Shown: positions 52,707-62,472 of the stretch, piece after piece
Layout: every line of letters begins with the position of its first letter
Position numbering within the stretch: position 1 is the first letter of the stretch
Origin: Staphylococcus caprae
GTDB lineage: Bacteria; Bacillota; Bacilli; Staphylococcales; Staphylococcaceae
NCBI RefSeq assembly: GCF_002902725.1
Contig: NZ_PPRT01000007.1
Span: forward strand, 23,061 to 87,060
Direction of reading: 5' to 3'
Length of the DNA: 64,000 bases
Made by a program: the position numbers and the translations under genes
The notes under the pieces: model-generated
Seen by the model: only the letters and a program-made list of their open reading frames with translations
Databases searched by the model: none
What the model was told of the DNA's origin: nothing

Positions 52707-53671
52707 TAAAAGGAAGAAATAGTATACGTTACGGTATTGTAATTTTAATTTTATTAGTGAGTACTTTATTCAGTTTATGTATAGGTTCTGTCATGATTGA
52801 CCCTATTCATGCAATTGCTGGTTTATTTACACAAGATGATTTTATTTTAAATGAATACCGTATCCCTAGAACATTATTGGGATTAGTGATAGGTAGTAGT
52901 TTAGCTATTTCAGGTGCGGTTATTCAAGGTGTTATCAGAAACCCACTTGCTTCACCAGACGTGATTGGTATTACAAAAGGGGCAAGTCTTGCTGCTGTTA
53001 TCATTATTATGATTTTTCCATCAGCTCCTCTCTTTGTTTTACCTTTAGGATCATTTGCAGGCGCTTTAATTATCAGTTTAATTCTATCTTTCCTAATATC
53101 TAAATTTGATGTTAAAGGTTCGAAGCTTGCATTAATAGGTTTAGCGATAGGGGCAATTTGTACAGCTATCGTTCAGTTTCTACTTATTCGTAATCCAATG
53201 GATGCTAACAATGCATTAATTTGGTTAACGGGTAGTTTATATGGACATAATATCTCTAACTTTTTCAGCGTGCTACCTTGGTTTATAATTACTGTACCTT
53301 TAGTACTTCTACTTGGTTATCAGTTGGACATTTTAAACTTAGGTGACAACGTAGCCACTGCACTCGGTGCACGTGTGCAATTCTTAAAAATGATACTTCT
53401 TATCTTAGCTGTTATGTTAGCTGGAGCTTCAATTGCAGTAGTCGGAGGTATCAGTTTCTTGGGACTTATTGCTCCTCATATCGCTAGACAACTTGTGGGT
53501 CATAAGAATTTACATGTCATCATCATGTCAGGGTTAATAGGTGCCATATTATTAACACTTGGTGATGGCTTAGCTAGGGGAATTCAACCACCACTCGATA
53601 TTCCAGTGGGTGTGGTTATTGCAGTTATTGGAGCACCATATTTCTTATTCTTATTACGTAGAATGAAATAA
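52703..53671 (+). CDS. htsC: Staphyloferrin A permease subunit HtsC
   Basis: The second FecCD-type permease half. The 322-residue product shows YRIPRTLLGLVIGSSLAISGAVIQGVIRNPLASPDVIGITKGA, the coupling segment NLGDNVATALGARVQF and GGISFLGLIAPHIARQLVG. Its ATG overlaps the htsB stop (ATGA). A terminator lies 45 bases after the stop. Confidence 0.95.
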   Translation: MIKGRNSIRYGIVILILLVSTLFSLCIGSVMIDPIHAIAGLFTQDDFILNEYRIPRTLLGLVIGSSLAISGAVIQGVIRNPLASPDVIGITKGASLAAVIIIMIFPSAPLFVLPLGSFAGALIISLILSFLISKFDVKGSKLALIGLAIGAICTAIVQFLLIRNPMDANNALIWLTGSLYGHNISNFFSVLPWFIITVPLVLLLGYQLDILNLGDNVATALGARVQFLKMILLILAVMLAGASIAVVGGISFLGLIAPHIARQLVGHKNLHVIIMSGLIGAILLTLGDGLARGIQPPLDIPVGVVIAVIGAPYFLFLLRRMK

Positions 53672-53712
53672 ATTATTCATTAATTATAAATGGGTGAGCT
53701 CAAGGGTATAAC

Positions 53713-53757
53713 AAGGCCGATTTCAATTTATAATACGTTGAAATCGGTCTTTTTTTA
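53713..53757 (+). terminator. htsABC terminator
   Basis: AAGGCCGATTTCAA (53713-53726) pairs with TTGAAATCGGTCT (53738-53750), with one G-U, followed by TTTTTTT. Confidence 0.93.
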
Positions 53758-53901
53758 AATTTGATGATTGCGAAAAATGGAAGAATAGCGTATAGTAATT
53801 ATACGTATTTATTCATAATTTTGCATATATAATCATTAACAAATGCACTTATCTTGATAAATTCAAGTTTAATATAAATAGAAAGAAATGGATTGAAAGT
53901 A

Positions 53902-55275
53902 ATGAAAGAACACACCCAAAGTGAGATCATTAAAGGAAGAATAAAATTTATAACAATGTCTATCTTAGGAATTATTTTATTTTTAATTCCTATACCTGTT
54001 GTTCAAGATGGAGAGAAACAAACAACATTACCTGTAGCATTTTTAGCTAATTGTCTTAAAGATTGGATAGGTGGCGTGATGTCACCACTCATAGTTTTAA
54101 TTATCACAGTTTCTGGTATTTTAACTATTTTATGTTCTACAATTTTTAAAAATAAATTGAATCCGCAAGGTTTAATGTATAATGCATTTAACGTTAAAAT
54201 AGGATGGTTAATATTAAGAGTTTTAGCAGTGATATTTGTGTGGCTTACTTATTTGAAAGTGGGTCCAAAGATGATTTATTCAGAAGATACTGGAGGACTC
54301 GTTTTTTCTAGTTTGCTACCAACATTAGTCGCTGTATTTTTATTTGCGGCTTTATTTTTACCATTATTAATGGAATATGGTTTATTAGAATTACTAGGAC
54401 CAGTATTTAGACCAGTGATGAGACCATTATTTACATTGCCTGGTCGATCTACAGTAGACAATCTTGCTTCATTTATCGGAGATGGGACAGTAGGACTACT
54501 CATTACCAGCAGACAATATGAAGAGGGGTTCTATTCGAGAAGAGAAGCAACTGTTATTTCAACTACATTCAGTGTGGTTTCTATCACTTTTGCAATTGTC
54601 ATTGCTTCAACTATAAAAATGCAAGATCAATTCTTTTATTTTTATATCACAGTCATTATATCTTGTTTAATTGCAGCAATGATTATGCCTAGAATATGGC
54701 CACTAAAAAATATTCCTGACGAATATGCCAAAGATGTTTCTAAAGAAGCTAGAACAGAACAATTACCTGAAGGAAAAACAGCGTTAGGACATGGTTTTGA
54801 TATGGCAACAGAAGTTGGCATTAAAGCACCTGGATTCAAAGATTTCTTTATTTCTGGTTTTAAAACAGTTGTTGATATGTGGTTTGTCATCTTACCAGTA
54901 GTTATGAGTATCGGAACAATAGCTACAATCATTGCGAATTATACACCTATTTTTGAAATAGTAGGGAAGCCATTTGTGCCATTTTTAGAGTTACTACAAA
55001 TACCTGAAGCCTCACATGCGTCTCAAACGATTTTAATTGGTTTCGCGGATATGTTTTTACCATCTATTCTCATTGAAGGTGTTCAGAGTGACATTACACG
55101 CTTTGTTATTGGCGCATTAAGTATATCTCAATTAATATACTTATCAGAAGTAGGTGGCGTTATACTAGGATCAAAAATCCCGGTTAGCATAGGAAAGCTA
55201 TTTATGATCTTCTTAATTCGTACTTTAATTACGCTTCCTATTATTGCATTATTAGCACACTTGTTTATTAAATAA
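53902..55275 (+). CDS. YjiH family membrane protein with nucleoside-recognition (Gate) domains
   Basis: A 457-residue integral membrane protein with about eleven helices. Paired Gate-domain motifs are seen: RPLFTLPGRSTVDNLASFIGDGTVGLLITSRQYEEGFYSRREATVISTTFS in the first half and IGFADMFLPSILIEG...FVIGALSISQLIYLSEVGGVILGSKIPV in the second. Family members are suspected transporters, but no substrate is established. I prefer the ATG at 53902 over a TTG three codons earlier; the ribosome binding site is weak. It is a lone gene between htsABC and an IsdG-like gene. Confidence 0.82.
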   Translation: MKEHTQSEIIKGRIKFITMSILGIILFLIPIPVVQDGEKQTTLPVAFLANCLKDWIGGVMSPLIVLIITVSGILTILCSTIFKNKLNPQGLMYNAFNVKIGWLILRVLAVIFVWLTYLKVGPKMIYSEDTGGLVFSSLLPTLVAVFLFAALFLPLLMEYGLLELLGPVFRPVMRPLFTLPGRSTVDNLASFIGDGTVGLLITSRQYEEGFYSRREATVISTTFSVVSITFAIVIASTIKMQDQFFYFYITVIISCLIAAMIMPRIWPLKNIPDEYAKDVSKEARTEQLPEGKTALGHGFDMATEVGIKAPGFKDFFISGFKTVVDMWFVILPVVMSIGTIATIIANYTPIFEIVGKPFVPFLELLQIPEASHASQTILIGFADMFLPSILIEGVQSDITRFVIGALSISQLIYLSEVGGVILGSKIPVSIGKLFMIFLIRTLITLPIIALLAHLFIK

Positions 55276-55321
55276 AAAAGATGACACATCGTTTCAATTC
55301 CATTCGATGGCCATCTTTAAA
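55276..55321. terminator. Bidirectional terminator
   Basis: AAAGATG-ACACATCG pairs with CGATGGC-CATCTTT (with a small internal mismatch) between convergent genes; A-run before and T-rich after. Confidence 0.75.
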
Positions 55322-55327
55322 TCGTTT

Positions 55328-55639
55328 TTATTTATCTAGTTTAGATAAGACATTCGCTTTTACAATTTCGCTTTTAATTACTGGAGAATCTTCTGATTTT
55401 CCAGTATTTTTATGTGCTTCTTTAAAAGCATCACTGTTTACCCAGTTCTTAAAGTCTGCTTCAGTTTCCCACCAAGTATTAACATACATGTCCTCACTAT
55501 AATCATCTCTAGCAATTTGCCAAACTTCAATTCCATTAAATCCTTGTAATGATTGAATTTGTCCACCTTTAGTAAATCTAGGTGCCATTTTTTCAGCAAA
55601 ACCTTTTTTTACAGTGATTCTGTTAGTCACAACGAACAT
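55328..55639 (-). CDS. IsdG-family heme-degrading monooxygenase
   Basis: Predicted to open heme and free its iron in the cytoplasm. The 103-residue ferredoxin-like protein keeps the three residues essential in IsdG/IsdI at nearly the same numbers: N6 (VVTNRIT), W66 (FKNWVNSD) and H76 (FKEAHKN). The rest is divergent from IsdG/IsdI, resembling the HmoA/antibiotic-biosynthesis monooxygenase branch, so I give no isd symbol. No Fur box is visible in the short upstream region. AGGTATC precedes the ATG. Confidence 0.82.
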   Translation of the reverse strand: MFVVTNRITVKKGFAEKMAPRFTKGGQIQSLQGFNGIEVWQIARDDYSEDMYVNTWWETEADFKNWVNSDAFKEAHKNTGKSEDSPVIKSEIVKANVLSKLDK

Positions 55640-55753
55640 AGCTCTGATACCTCCAATTAAATGCTACTTTAAATATAATATGTATATTTGAGATTATCAA
55701 TTTTTAAAGATTTTGAAAATTTTATTTACTATCGGAATTTTTCTATAACTAAT

Positions 55754-55791
55754 AAAAGCTGCCAACAAAGTTTGACCTTGTCGACAGCTCA
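55754..55791 (-). terminator. Terminator of the SunI/YnzG-like gene
   Basis: On the minus strand, AGCTGTCGACAAG pairs imperfectly with CTTTGTTGGCAGCT, followed by TTTTATTAG. Confidence 0.6.
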
Positions 55792-55818
55792 TTGCCATAT
55801 CATATTTTATGTACTTTA

Positions 55819-56079
55819 TTATTTTGTAAGTTCATTATAAACTTTTTGATCGTTTTGAGTATAAATAATGTATTTATGGTCATCAGTATCGATAATTACG
55901 CGATTTGTTTTCCCAAATGTAGATCCAATACGTGAAATTTCTTTACCATTTTCGTCTGGAACGGCATGGATGTCTTGGTCTTGAGAAATATTTTTAATTT
56001 CATTATTTGGGATTTTAATATCTGCAACTCTCCATTGAATACGTACTTCATTATCGTTTTTCTTTACTGTCATTGCCAT
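55819..56079 (-). CDS. Small SunI/YnzG-like bacterial PH-domain protein
   Basis: The 86-residue product ([28 protein letters not shown]...) is predicted to be all-beta with a final helix ([14 protein letters not shown]). This is the pattern of the bacterial PH-like SunI/YnzG family; SunI gives immunity to sublancin in B. subtilis, but this protein lacks SunI's N-terminal membrane anchor. I start at the ATG preceded by AAAGGATG; the frame runs 22 codons further upstream without a ribosome binding site. Family name is from memory; function unknown. Confidence 0.6.
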   Translation of the reverse strand: MAMTVKKNDNEVRIQWRVADIKIPNNEIKNISQDQDIHAVPDENGKEISRIGSTFGKTNRVIIDTDDHKYIIYTQNDQKVYNELTK

Positions 56080-56261
56080 TAAAAACACATCCTTTAAATA
56101 ATTTGTACATTTATCATAAATGATATTGAAATCGTTTTCAAGCATTTGTGTGATACTTTTAAATAAATTATGTCATACTAATGATTTGAATATAATATAG
56201 CGAAAGTATGTTCGCATTCGTTGGGTGAATGTGATATGATTAATAAAGAAGGAGACGTTCA

Positions 56262-56777
56262 ATGACAGGTAAAACACATGCATCTTGTGGCTTTCTAGTA
56301 GGAGCCCTCACAACACAATACTTTCATACAGATTTATTTACTTCGATTACCACAATAGTTCTATCCACGATTGCAAGCTTATTACCAGATATTTGCCATA
56401 CTAAAAGTAAAATTGGTAGACGTTTTAAAATTTTAAGTTTTATCATTCGACTTTTATTTGGACATAGGACATTTACACATTCTCTAGTATTCATAGCTTT
56501 AGTTGGCTTTTTACTGTACTTAATTCATACTCCCATGTATTATATGGTTGCGATTGTTATTGGAATGATATCACATGTTATACTAGATATATTAACTCCT
56601 AGAGGTGTGAAATTATTTTACCCGTTACCATTTAATATAGTATCACCGATACATTTTAAGACAGGTGGTTTAGTAGATTTATCTTTAGCTACTGCTTTGA
56701 GCTTTGGAGCTATCTACGTTTTATTTCAACCCTTTGTTAACGAATTAACGCATCAGTGGGTAAGCCATTTTTTCTAA
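56262..56777 (+). CDS. YdjM-like membrane-bound metal-dependent hydrolase (DUF457 family)
   Basis: The 171-residue product has three or four membrane segments and the family's histidine/aspartate pattern: GKTHASCGFLVGAL at the start, LPDICHTKSKIGRR near residue 45, GHRTFTHSLVF near residue 70, and SHVILDILTPRGVKLFYPL near residue 110. These are the likely metal ligands. YdjM in E. coli is LexA-regulated; no SOS box is evident here. GGAGAC precedes the ATG. Confidence 0.88.
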   Translation: MTGKTHASCGFLVGALTTQYFHTDLFTSITTIVLSTIASLLPDICHTKSKIGRRFKILSFIIRLLFGHRTFTHSLVFIALVGFLLYLIHTPMYYMVAIVIGMISHVILDILTPRGVKLFYPLPFNIVSPIHFKTGGLVDLSLATALSFGAIYVLFQPFVNELTHQWVSHFF

Positions 56778-56834
56778 ATTAAATAAAATATGGAATGAAG
56801 AACATAGAATTATTAGTACATAAGGAGCGTAATC

Positions 56835-58022
56835 ATGTTAGACAAAAATCGATTGGAAAAATATAACCAAGAGCATTTGTATGAATATGAGAAATTGATG
56901 AGTAATAATGAGAAAGAATCTTTAGATAATAAGGTAAAACAGCTTGATTTAGAATCGATTCAAAATTTATATCAAGATTTATATGTGAATAGACAATCTA
57001 TTGAAGATGTTTCTTCAGTTTCTGAAGTTAAATATGAAGTGAAATCCAAATTAACAGATGAAGAACGATATACATATGAACAAAAAGGTTATGAAGCAAT
57101 TAGAAATGGCGAATTCGCTGTACTCTTAATGGCTGGAGGCCAAGGGACGCGTTTAGGCTATAAGGGGCCTAAAGGTTCATTTGAAATAGAAGGGGTAAGT
57201 TTATTTGAACTACAGGCACGTCAGTTAATTAACTTAAAGGAACAAACAGGTCACACTATCAATTGGTATATAATGACAAGCGATATTAACCATGAAGAAA
57301 CTTTGGAATACTTCAAACAGCATAATTATTTTGAATATGATGCGAATCATATACACTTTTTCAAACAAGCAAACATGGTCGCTTTAGGAGAAGATGGAAA
57401 GCTTGTATTAGATAGAGATGGTCATATTATGGAAACGCCAAATGGTAACGGAGGCGTCTTTAAATCGCTTAAAGATGCAGGTTATTTAGATAAAATGGAG
57501 AAAGATCATGTTCAGTATATATTCTTAAACAATATAGATAATGTACTAGTTAAAGTCTTAGATCCATTATTCGCTGGATATACTGTTAGCAATAACAGAG
57601 ATGTTACTTCGAAGACCATACAACCCCGTGAAGGAGAAAGTGTAGGTAGATTAGTTAACATCGATTGCAAAGACACTGTTCTCGAGTATTCTGAGTTAAA
57701 TCCTGAAGTAGCAAATGATTTTGACAATGCTAACATAGGTATTCATGCCTTTAAATTAGCATTTATTAAAAGTGCGGTAGATAGAGAATTACCATATCAC
57801 TTGGCTATCAAAAAATTAAAGCAATTGGATGAGGATTTTGGAGTAGTAGAACGACCTACATTAAAATTTGAGTTGTTCTATTTTGATATATTTAAATATG
57901 GAACAAGTTTCATTACTTTACAAGTACCTAGAGAAGAAGAGTTCTCACCACTTAAAAATAAAGAAGGCAAAGATAGTGTAGAAACAGCTACTGAAGATTT
58001 AAAGAGAATGGGATTGATTTAA
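56835..58022 (+). CDS. UTP-dependent sugar-1-phosphate uridylyltransferase (UDPGP family)
   Basis: A 395-residue enzyme of the eukaryote-like UDPGP/UAP family, expected to make UDP-sugar (UDP-GlcNAc or UDP-glucose) and pyrophosphate. It has the nucleotide-binding [18 protein letters not shown] near residue 95, then [33 protein letters not shown] and [16 protein letters not shown]. Staphylococci also have GlmU, so its physiological role is unclear. AAGGAGC precedes the ATG; the next gene follows 18 bases on and is probably cotranscribed. Confidence 0.87.
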   Translation: MLDKNRLEKYNQEHLYEYEKLMSNNEKESLDNKVKQLDLESIQNLYQDLYVNRQSIEDVSSVSEVKYEVKSKLTDEERYTYEQKGYEAIRNGEFAVLLMAGGQGTRLGYKGPKGSFEIEGVSLFELQARQLINLKEQTGHTINWYIMTSDINHEETLEYFKQHNYFEYDANHIHFFKQANMVALGEDGKLVLDRDGHIMETPNGNGGVFKSLKDAGYLDKMEKDHVQYIFLNNIDNVLVKVLDPLFAGYTVSNNRDVTSKTIQPREGESVGRLVNIDCKDTVLEYSELNPEVANDFDNANIGIHAFKLAFIKSAVDRELPYHLAIKKLKQLDEDFGVVERPTLKFELFYFDIFKYGTSFITLQVPREEEFSPLKNKEGKDSVETATEDLKRMGLI

Positions 58023-58040
58023 ATAAGGACGGTGGAATAG

Positions 58041-58724
58041 ATGTCTCAATCATCTAAGCATAAAAACGAATCTGTTGTTGAAACATTTAAGGACATCATT
58101 CCTTTAACGTTTGGGGAAGAAATTGGTAATGCAGCATCTCATGGTGCTGCAGCATTACTGACGTTATTTATATTACCTTATGCAGCGGTGCACAGCTTTA
58201 ATAATGGTGGCACATTGGAGTCTGTAAGTGTATCTATTTATATAATTAGTATATTTATGATGTTTATCTCATCAACAGTGTATCATTCGATGCAAAATCA
58301 TACGGCACATAAGTATATTTTACGTATTATTGATCATAGCATGATATATGTGGCGATATCTGGGACCTATACACCTGTGTTGCTAACTGTCGTAGGCGGT
58401 TGGATAGGTTGGTTGGTAACGATTCTATTATGGGGAACTACGCTTTGGGGAATATTATATAAATCTATAGCTACAAAAGTGAATCATAAATTAAGCCTAA
58501 TTGTATATTTAGTGATGGGATGGATTGGTATTATATTTTTACCAATCATCATTATACGAACGTCTTGGCTATTTATTTTATTTATATTTCTTGGTGGTCT
58601 TTCATATACCATTGGCGCATGGTTTTATGCTCAAAAGAATAGACCTTATTTCCATATGATATGGCATATATTTATCGTTATAGCTTCATTATTACATATG
58701 GTAGGTATTTTATATTTCATTTAA
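58041..58724 (+). CDS. Hemolysin III family membrane protein (TrhA/YplQ-like, PAQR superfamily)
   Basis: A 227-residue, seven-helix membrane protein. PAQR features are GEEIGNAASHGAAALLTLF at the start, SSTVYHS and RIIDHSMIYVAISGTYTPVLL in the first half, and HMIWHIFIVIASLLHMVG near the end, together giving the conserved histidines and serine of a metal-dependent hydrolase-like site. Bacillus YplQ/TrhA affects membrane lipid homeostasis; true haemolytic activity is doubtful. It ends the two-gene unit. Confidence 0.9.
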   Translation: MSQSSKHKNESVVETFKDIIPLTFGEEIGNAASHGAAALLTLFILPYAAVHSFNNGGTLESVSVSIYIISIFMMFISSTVYHSMQNHTAHKYILRIIDHSMIYVAISGTYTPVLLTVVGGWIGWLVTILLWGTTLWGILYKSIATKVNHKLSLIVYLVMGWIGIIFLPIIIIRTSWLFILFIFLGGLSYTIGAWFYAQKNRPYFHMIWHIFIVIASLLHMVGILYFI

Positions 58725-58731
58725 GAATGTT

Positions 58732-58767
58732 AGCGGTAGAGTTTATATTACTCTGCCGTTTTGTTTT
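58732..58767 (+). terminator. Terminator after the hemolysin III gene
   Basis: AGCGGTAGAGT (58732-58742) pairs with ACTCTGCCGTT (58750-58760), followed by TTGTTTTTT. Confidence 0.9.
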
Positions 58768-58869
58768 TTAACGATTTAAAATAATACTAATGCACGATTG
58801 TGTTAATCGATATAACGTATTAATATTTTAAAGGTTCGATACAACTCATAGAAAGGGAGGTAAACTAAA

Positions 58870-60210
58870 ATGAAATTAAAATCTATAATTACAGTCACTG
58901 CACTCATACTAATTATGTTTATGGCTGCAATCGAAACGTCCATTATTTCTTTAGCATTACCAACAATTAAAAACAATTTACATGCTGGAAATTTAGTTTC
59001 GTTAGTATTTACAGTATATTTTATAGCTTTAGTTGTTGCTAACCCAATTGTTGGGGAATTATTGTCGCGATTTAGAATTATTTACATTGCAGTTACAGGA
59101 GTGGCTTTATTCGCAATAGGAAGCTTGATGTCGGGATTAAGTGAAACATTTACCTTCTTAATTATTTCAAGAGTAATCCAAGGTTTTGGTGCTGGGGTAA
59201 TGATGTCACTATCTCAAATTGTCCCTAAATTAGCGTTTGAAATACCTCTCAGATATAAAATAATGGGAATCGTCGGTAGTGTTTGGGGGATTTCAAGTAT
59301 TGTAGGTCCTTTATTAGGAGGAGCAATTTTAGAATTTGCTACATGGCATTGGTTATTCTTCATCAATATACCAATTGCTATTATTGCTATCATTTTAGTG
59401 CTCATTACTTTTCATTTTCCAGATGAAGAAAATGTCAATAAAACTAATTTTGATGTAAAGGGACTATCAGTTTTCTATATCTTTATAGCATTACTTATGT
59501 TCGGTCTTTTAAATCAAGGCCACATTTCATTAAACATTATCTCTATTATATTAGCGATGATTGTTATGATTTTATTATTTAAAATGGAAAAGAAAACTGA
59601 AAATCCATTTTTACCAGTTGCAGAATTTAATAAATCAATCGTTCTTGCATTTATTACTGATTTATTTATCGCTATGTCATTAATGGGGTACAATCTCTAT
59701 ATACCAGTCTATTTACAAGAAAAATTAGGCTTGTCTCCATTACAAAGTGGATTGGTTATATTTCCATTATCCGTGGCATGGATTACACTGAACTTTAATT
59801 TAGCTAAAATTGAAGCGCATTTTACTAGAAAAGCCTTATATATAAGTGCATTCACAATACTGTTAATATGTAGCATTGTTATCATATTCGGTTTGAAAGT
59901 ACCACTTTTAATCGCTTTTGCAGTTATTTTTGCGGGACTCAGTTTTGGATTTGTATATACTAAAGATAGCGTTATCGTCCAAGAAGAGAGTTCACCAAAA
60001 AATATGAAAAAGATGATGTCATTCTATGCATTAACTAAAAATTTAGGTTCTTCAGTTGGATCAACAATTGTGGGATATATGTATGCTTTGAAAGCAGGAT
60101 TATTTGGTTCAGACTTACACAATGTATTAGGTTTAGTTTCTGTTATTTCGATATGCCTTGCGCTTATATGGACATTCCTTTATAGAAATGATGAATTATC
60201 AAATACTTAA
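58870..60210 (+). CDS. sdrM: Multidrug efflux MFS transporter SdrM-like (DHA2)
   Basis: A drug:proton antiporter of the membrane. The 446-residue product has about 14 helices, with MAAIETSIISLALPTI in helix 1 (motif D1-like), VQGFGAGVMMSLSQ-like sequence (RVIQGFGAGVMMSL), and motif C region GSVWGISSIVGPLLGGAI. S. aureus SdrM, which exports norfloxacin and ethidium, lies in the same order relative to MdeA, and this synteny supports the name. GGGAGG precedes the ATG. Confidence 0.8.
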   Translation: MKLKSIITVTALILIMFMAAIETSIISLALPTIKNNLHAGNLVSLVFTVYFIALVVANPIVGELLSRFRIIYIAVTGVALFAIGSLMSGLSETFTFLIISRVIQGFGAGVMMSLSQIVPKLAFEIPLRYKIMGIVGSVWGISSIVGPLLGGAILEFATWHWLFFINIPIAIIAIILVLITFHFPDEENVNKTNFDVKGLSVFYIFIALLMFGLLNQGHISLNIISIILAMIVMILLFKMEKKTENPFLPVAEFNKSIVLAFITDLFIAMSLMGYNLYIPVYLQEKLGLSPLQSGLVIFPLSVAWITLNFNLAKIEAHFTRKALYISAFTILLICSIVIIFGLKVPLLIAFAVIFAGLSFGFVYTKDSVIVQEESSPKNMKKMMSFYALTKNLGSSVGSTIVGYMYALKAGLFGSDLHNVLGLVSVISICLALIWTFLYRNDELSNT

Positions 60211-60230
60211 ATCCTAATTGAATAAACATT

Positions 60231-60262
60231 AAAAACGTCTACGATGTGTGTGGGCGTTTTTT
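60231..60262 (+). terminator. sdrM terminator
   Basis: AAAACGTC-type arm (60231-60240) pairs with GGGCGTTTT (60252-60260), followed by TT. Confidence 0.75.
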
Positions 60263-60330
60263 AAATTTTATAAGGTTGGGTATACGTGATACTATAAATA
60301 TGTATTGATTAAGGAGGGGGGACAATTAAA

Positions 60331-60798
60331 GTGAAGTCGTTTAAAAATAAATTTTATAATTTAGCAGTAACACTTATTGTTCTCGCTATCTTTGTACTGT
60401 CAGGGGCAATTTTCTTAACTTTTTTAGGTTTTGGTTTATATGGTTTGAGTAGAATTTTAATATTCTTTCATTTAGGATACTTTGAATATAATAAAGGCTT
60501 TTACGATAATTTATTTTATTACGGTAGCTATATTATTTTTGGATATTTTACGCTATTTGCGATTGAACATTTAATGGACTATTTTAAGAAAAAATTGCCA
60601 AACAACCCATACTTTCAAGGTATCACTTATCATCTCATTTCATTTATAGTCACAACTATCATGTTTTATTTCATCGTTCATATCCATTATGTATATATAA
60701 ATATTCAATTTTGGGTAATTATGATAATCATAGGATTTTTATTTGTCTGTAAGGAAATCTTCTATCCGGAAAGTAAAAATTTAAATAATAAAAAATAA
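60331..60798 (+). CDS. Small membrane protein between the two efflux genes
   Basis: The 155-residue product has about four membrane helices (around residues 10-35, 58-80, 97-115 and 122-143), with polar, aromatic-rich loops. It starts at GTG behind AAGGAGGGGGG, an unusually strong ribosome binding site. No family motif is recognised. The gene keeps its place between sdrM and mdeA in S. aureus as I remember it, which argues for a conserved but unknown role. Cotranscription with mdeA (82 bases on) is possible. Confidence 0.65.
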   Translation: MKSFKNKFYNLAVTLIVLAIFVLSGAIFLTFLGFGLYGLSRILIFFHLGYFEYNKGFYDNLFYYGSYIIFGYFTLFAIEHLMDYFKKKLPNNPYFQGITYHLISFIVTTIMFYFIVHIHYVYINIQFWVIMIIIGFLFVCKEIFYPESKNLNNKK

Positions 60799-60880
60799 TC
60801 AAATAAGCAATTAGATTGATTCGAGATCTTAATTTTGGTTAAATAAAAAACTGTTATCAAACAAGAAGGAGTAATTATCT

Positions 60881-62323
60881 ATGGACACTATAAAATTACC
60901 CAAACATAGACGTAATTTAATAGTGGCAGTGATGTTAATTAGTGCATTCGTTGCAATATTAAATCAAACATTATTAAATACTGCCTTACCTCATATTATG
61001 CGTGAATTAAAAATTAACGAAAATACATCGCAATGGTTAATAACAGGTTTCATGCTGGTAAATGGTGTCATGATTCCTTTGACTGCTTATTTAATGGACA
61101 GAATAAAAACTAAACCACTATATCTTGGAGCGATGGGGACGTTTTTATTAGGTTCAATTATAGCTGCTATTGCTCCTAATTTCGGTGTATTAATGACTGC
61201 AAGAGTCATACAAGCGATAGGTGCTGGTGTGCTCATGCCATTAATGCAATTCACGTTATTTACATTATTTTCAAAAGAACATCGTGGTTTCGCCATGGGG
61301 CTAGCTGGATTGGTCATACAATTCGCTCCTGCGATTGGACCTACTTTCACAGGACTTATCATCGATAATGCAAGTTGGAGAGTTCCATTTATCATTATTG
61401 TTGGAATTGCTCTAATTGCATTTATATTTGGATTAGTTTCTATTTCAAGTTACAACGAAACGAAAGATACAAAGTTAGATAAGCCATCGGTTATATATTC
61501 AACAATTGGTTTTGGATTAATGTTGTATGCTTTCAGTAGCGCCGGTAATTTAGGATTTTCAAATCCGATTGTTATTGGCTCACTCGTGATTAGTATCGTG
61601 ATTATTTTAATCTTTATAAGAAGACAAATAACGATTGCTAACCCGTTACTTAATCTTAAAGTATTTAAAAGTAAAATCTTCTGTTTCAGTACAATTACTT
61701 CTATGATTGTCATGCTTTCAATGGTCGGCCCTGCTTTACTAATTCCATTGTATGTTCAAAATGCATTAGGTTTATCTGCATTACTATCCGGTTTAGTTAT
61801 TATGCCAGGCGCTATTATTAACGGTATCATGTCAGTATTTACAGGAAGATTTTATGATAAATATGGACCGAGACCTCTGATATTTGCAGGATTTACATTA
61901 CTTACTATTTGTACGCTGTTGCTTTGTTTCCTAAAAGCAGATACTTCATATACGTATCTCATCATTATATATGCGATCCGAATGTTCGCAGTTTCATTAC
62001 TAATGATGCCTATTAATACTACAGGTATTAACGCCTTAGAAAATAAAAATATCTCACATGGTACTGCTATAATGAACTTTGGACGTGTTATGTCAGGTTC
62101 ACTTGGTACAGCTTTAATGGTTACATTTATGAGTATAGGTGCAAAATGGCTAGGACCTTCATCATCAGCACACGCTAGTAAAGAATTATTGCAAAGACAA
62201 ACGGTCGCTGCTGGTGTTGATGTTTCATTTGCATTAGTAACTGGTTTTGTTGTTATTGCCTTTATTTTAGCCTTATTTATCAAAGAGCCGAATAGAAAAT
62301 CTCAAAATATTAGAGAAGTATAA
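60881..62323 (+). CDS. mdeA: Multidrug efflux MFS transporter MdeA
   Basis: A 14-helix DHA2-family pump; in S. aureus MdeA exports quaternary ammonium compounds, mupirocin and some antibiotics. The 480-residue product is very close to my recollection of S. aureus MdeA: KHRRNLIVAVMLISAFVAILNQTLLNTALPHIMREL, LDRIKTKPLY-like loop (MDRIKTKPLYLGAM), RVIQAIGAGVLMPLMQF (motif B) and GLVIQFAPAIGPTFTGLI (motif C). AGAAGGAG precedes the ATG. Confidence 0.92.
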   Translation: MDTIKLPKHRRNLIVAVMLISAFVAILNQTLLNTALPHIMRELKINENTSQWLITGFMLVNGVMIPLTAYLMDRIKTKPLYLGAMGTFLLGSIIAAIAPNFGVLMTARVIQAIGAGVLMPLMQFTLFTLFSKEHRGFAMGLAGLVIQFAPAIGPTFTGLIIDNASWRVPFIIIVGIALIAFIFGLVSISSYNETKDTKLDKPSVIYSTIGFGLMLYAFSSAGNLGFSNPIVIGSLVISIVIILIFIRRQITIANPLLNLKVFKSKIFCFSTITSMIVMLSMVGPALLIPLYVQNALGLSALLSGLVIMPGAIINGIMSVFTGRFYDKYGPRPLIFAGFTLLTICTLLLCFLKADTSYTYLIIIYAIRMFAVSLLMMPINTTGINALENKNISHGTAIMNFGRVMSGSLGTALMVTFMSIGAKWLGPSSSAHASKELLQRQTVAAGVDVSFALVTGFVVIAFILALFIKEPNRKSQNIREV

Positions 62324-62334
62324 ATATATTTATC

Positions 62335-62376
62335 GAGTTAGTTTACTTAATTATGTAGGCTAACTTCTTTTTTTAT
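62335..62376 (+). terminator. mdeA terminator
   Basis: GAGTTAG (62335-62341) pairs with CTAACTT (62360-62366), with further possible inner pairs, followed by CTTTTTTTATC. Confidence 0.75.
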
Positions 62377-62472
62377 CATTAAAAAAGCCTTATACTTAAA
62401 CAGATGAACTACGTAAATGAATAACTTTTGTTATTATGTAGATAAATTAACATTGATTAAGGGGGATTTACT

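Noticed and set aside
55281..55502. Plus-strand frame over the IsdG-like gene
   Set aside because: Antisense to a recognisable protein; begins within a terminator hairpin.
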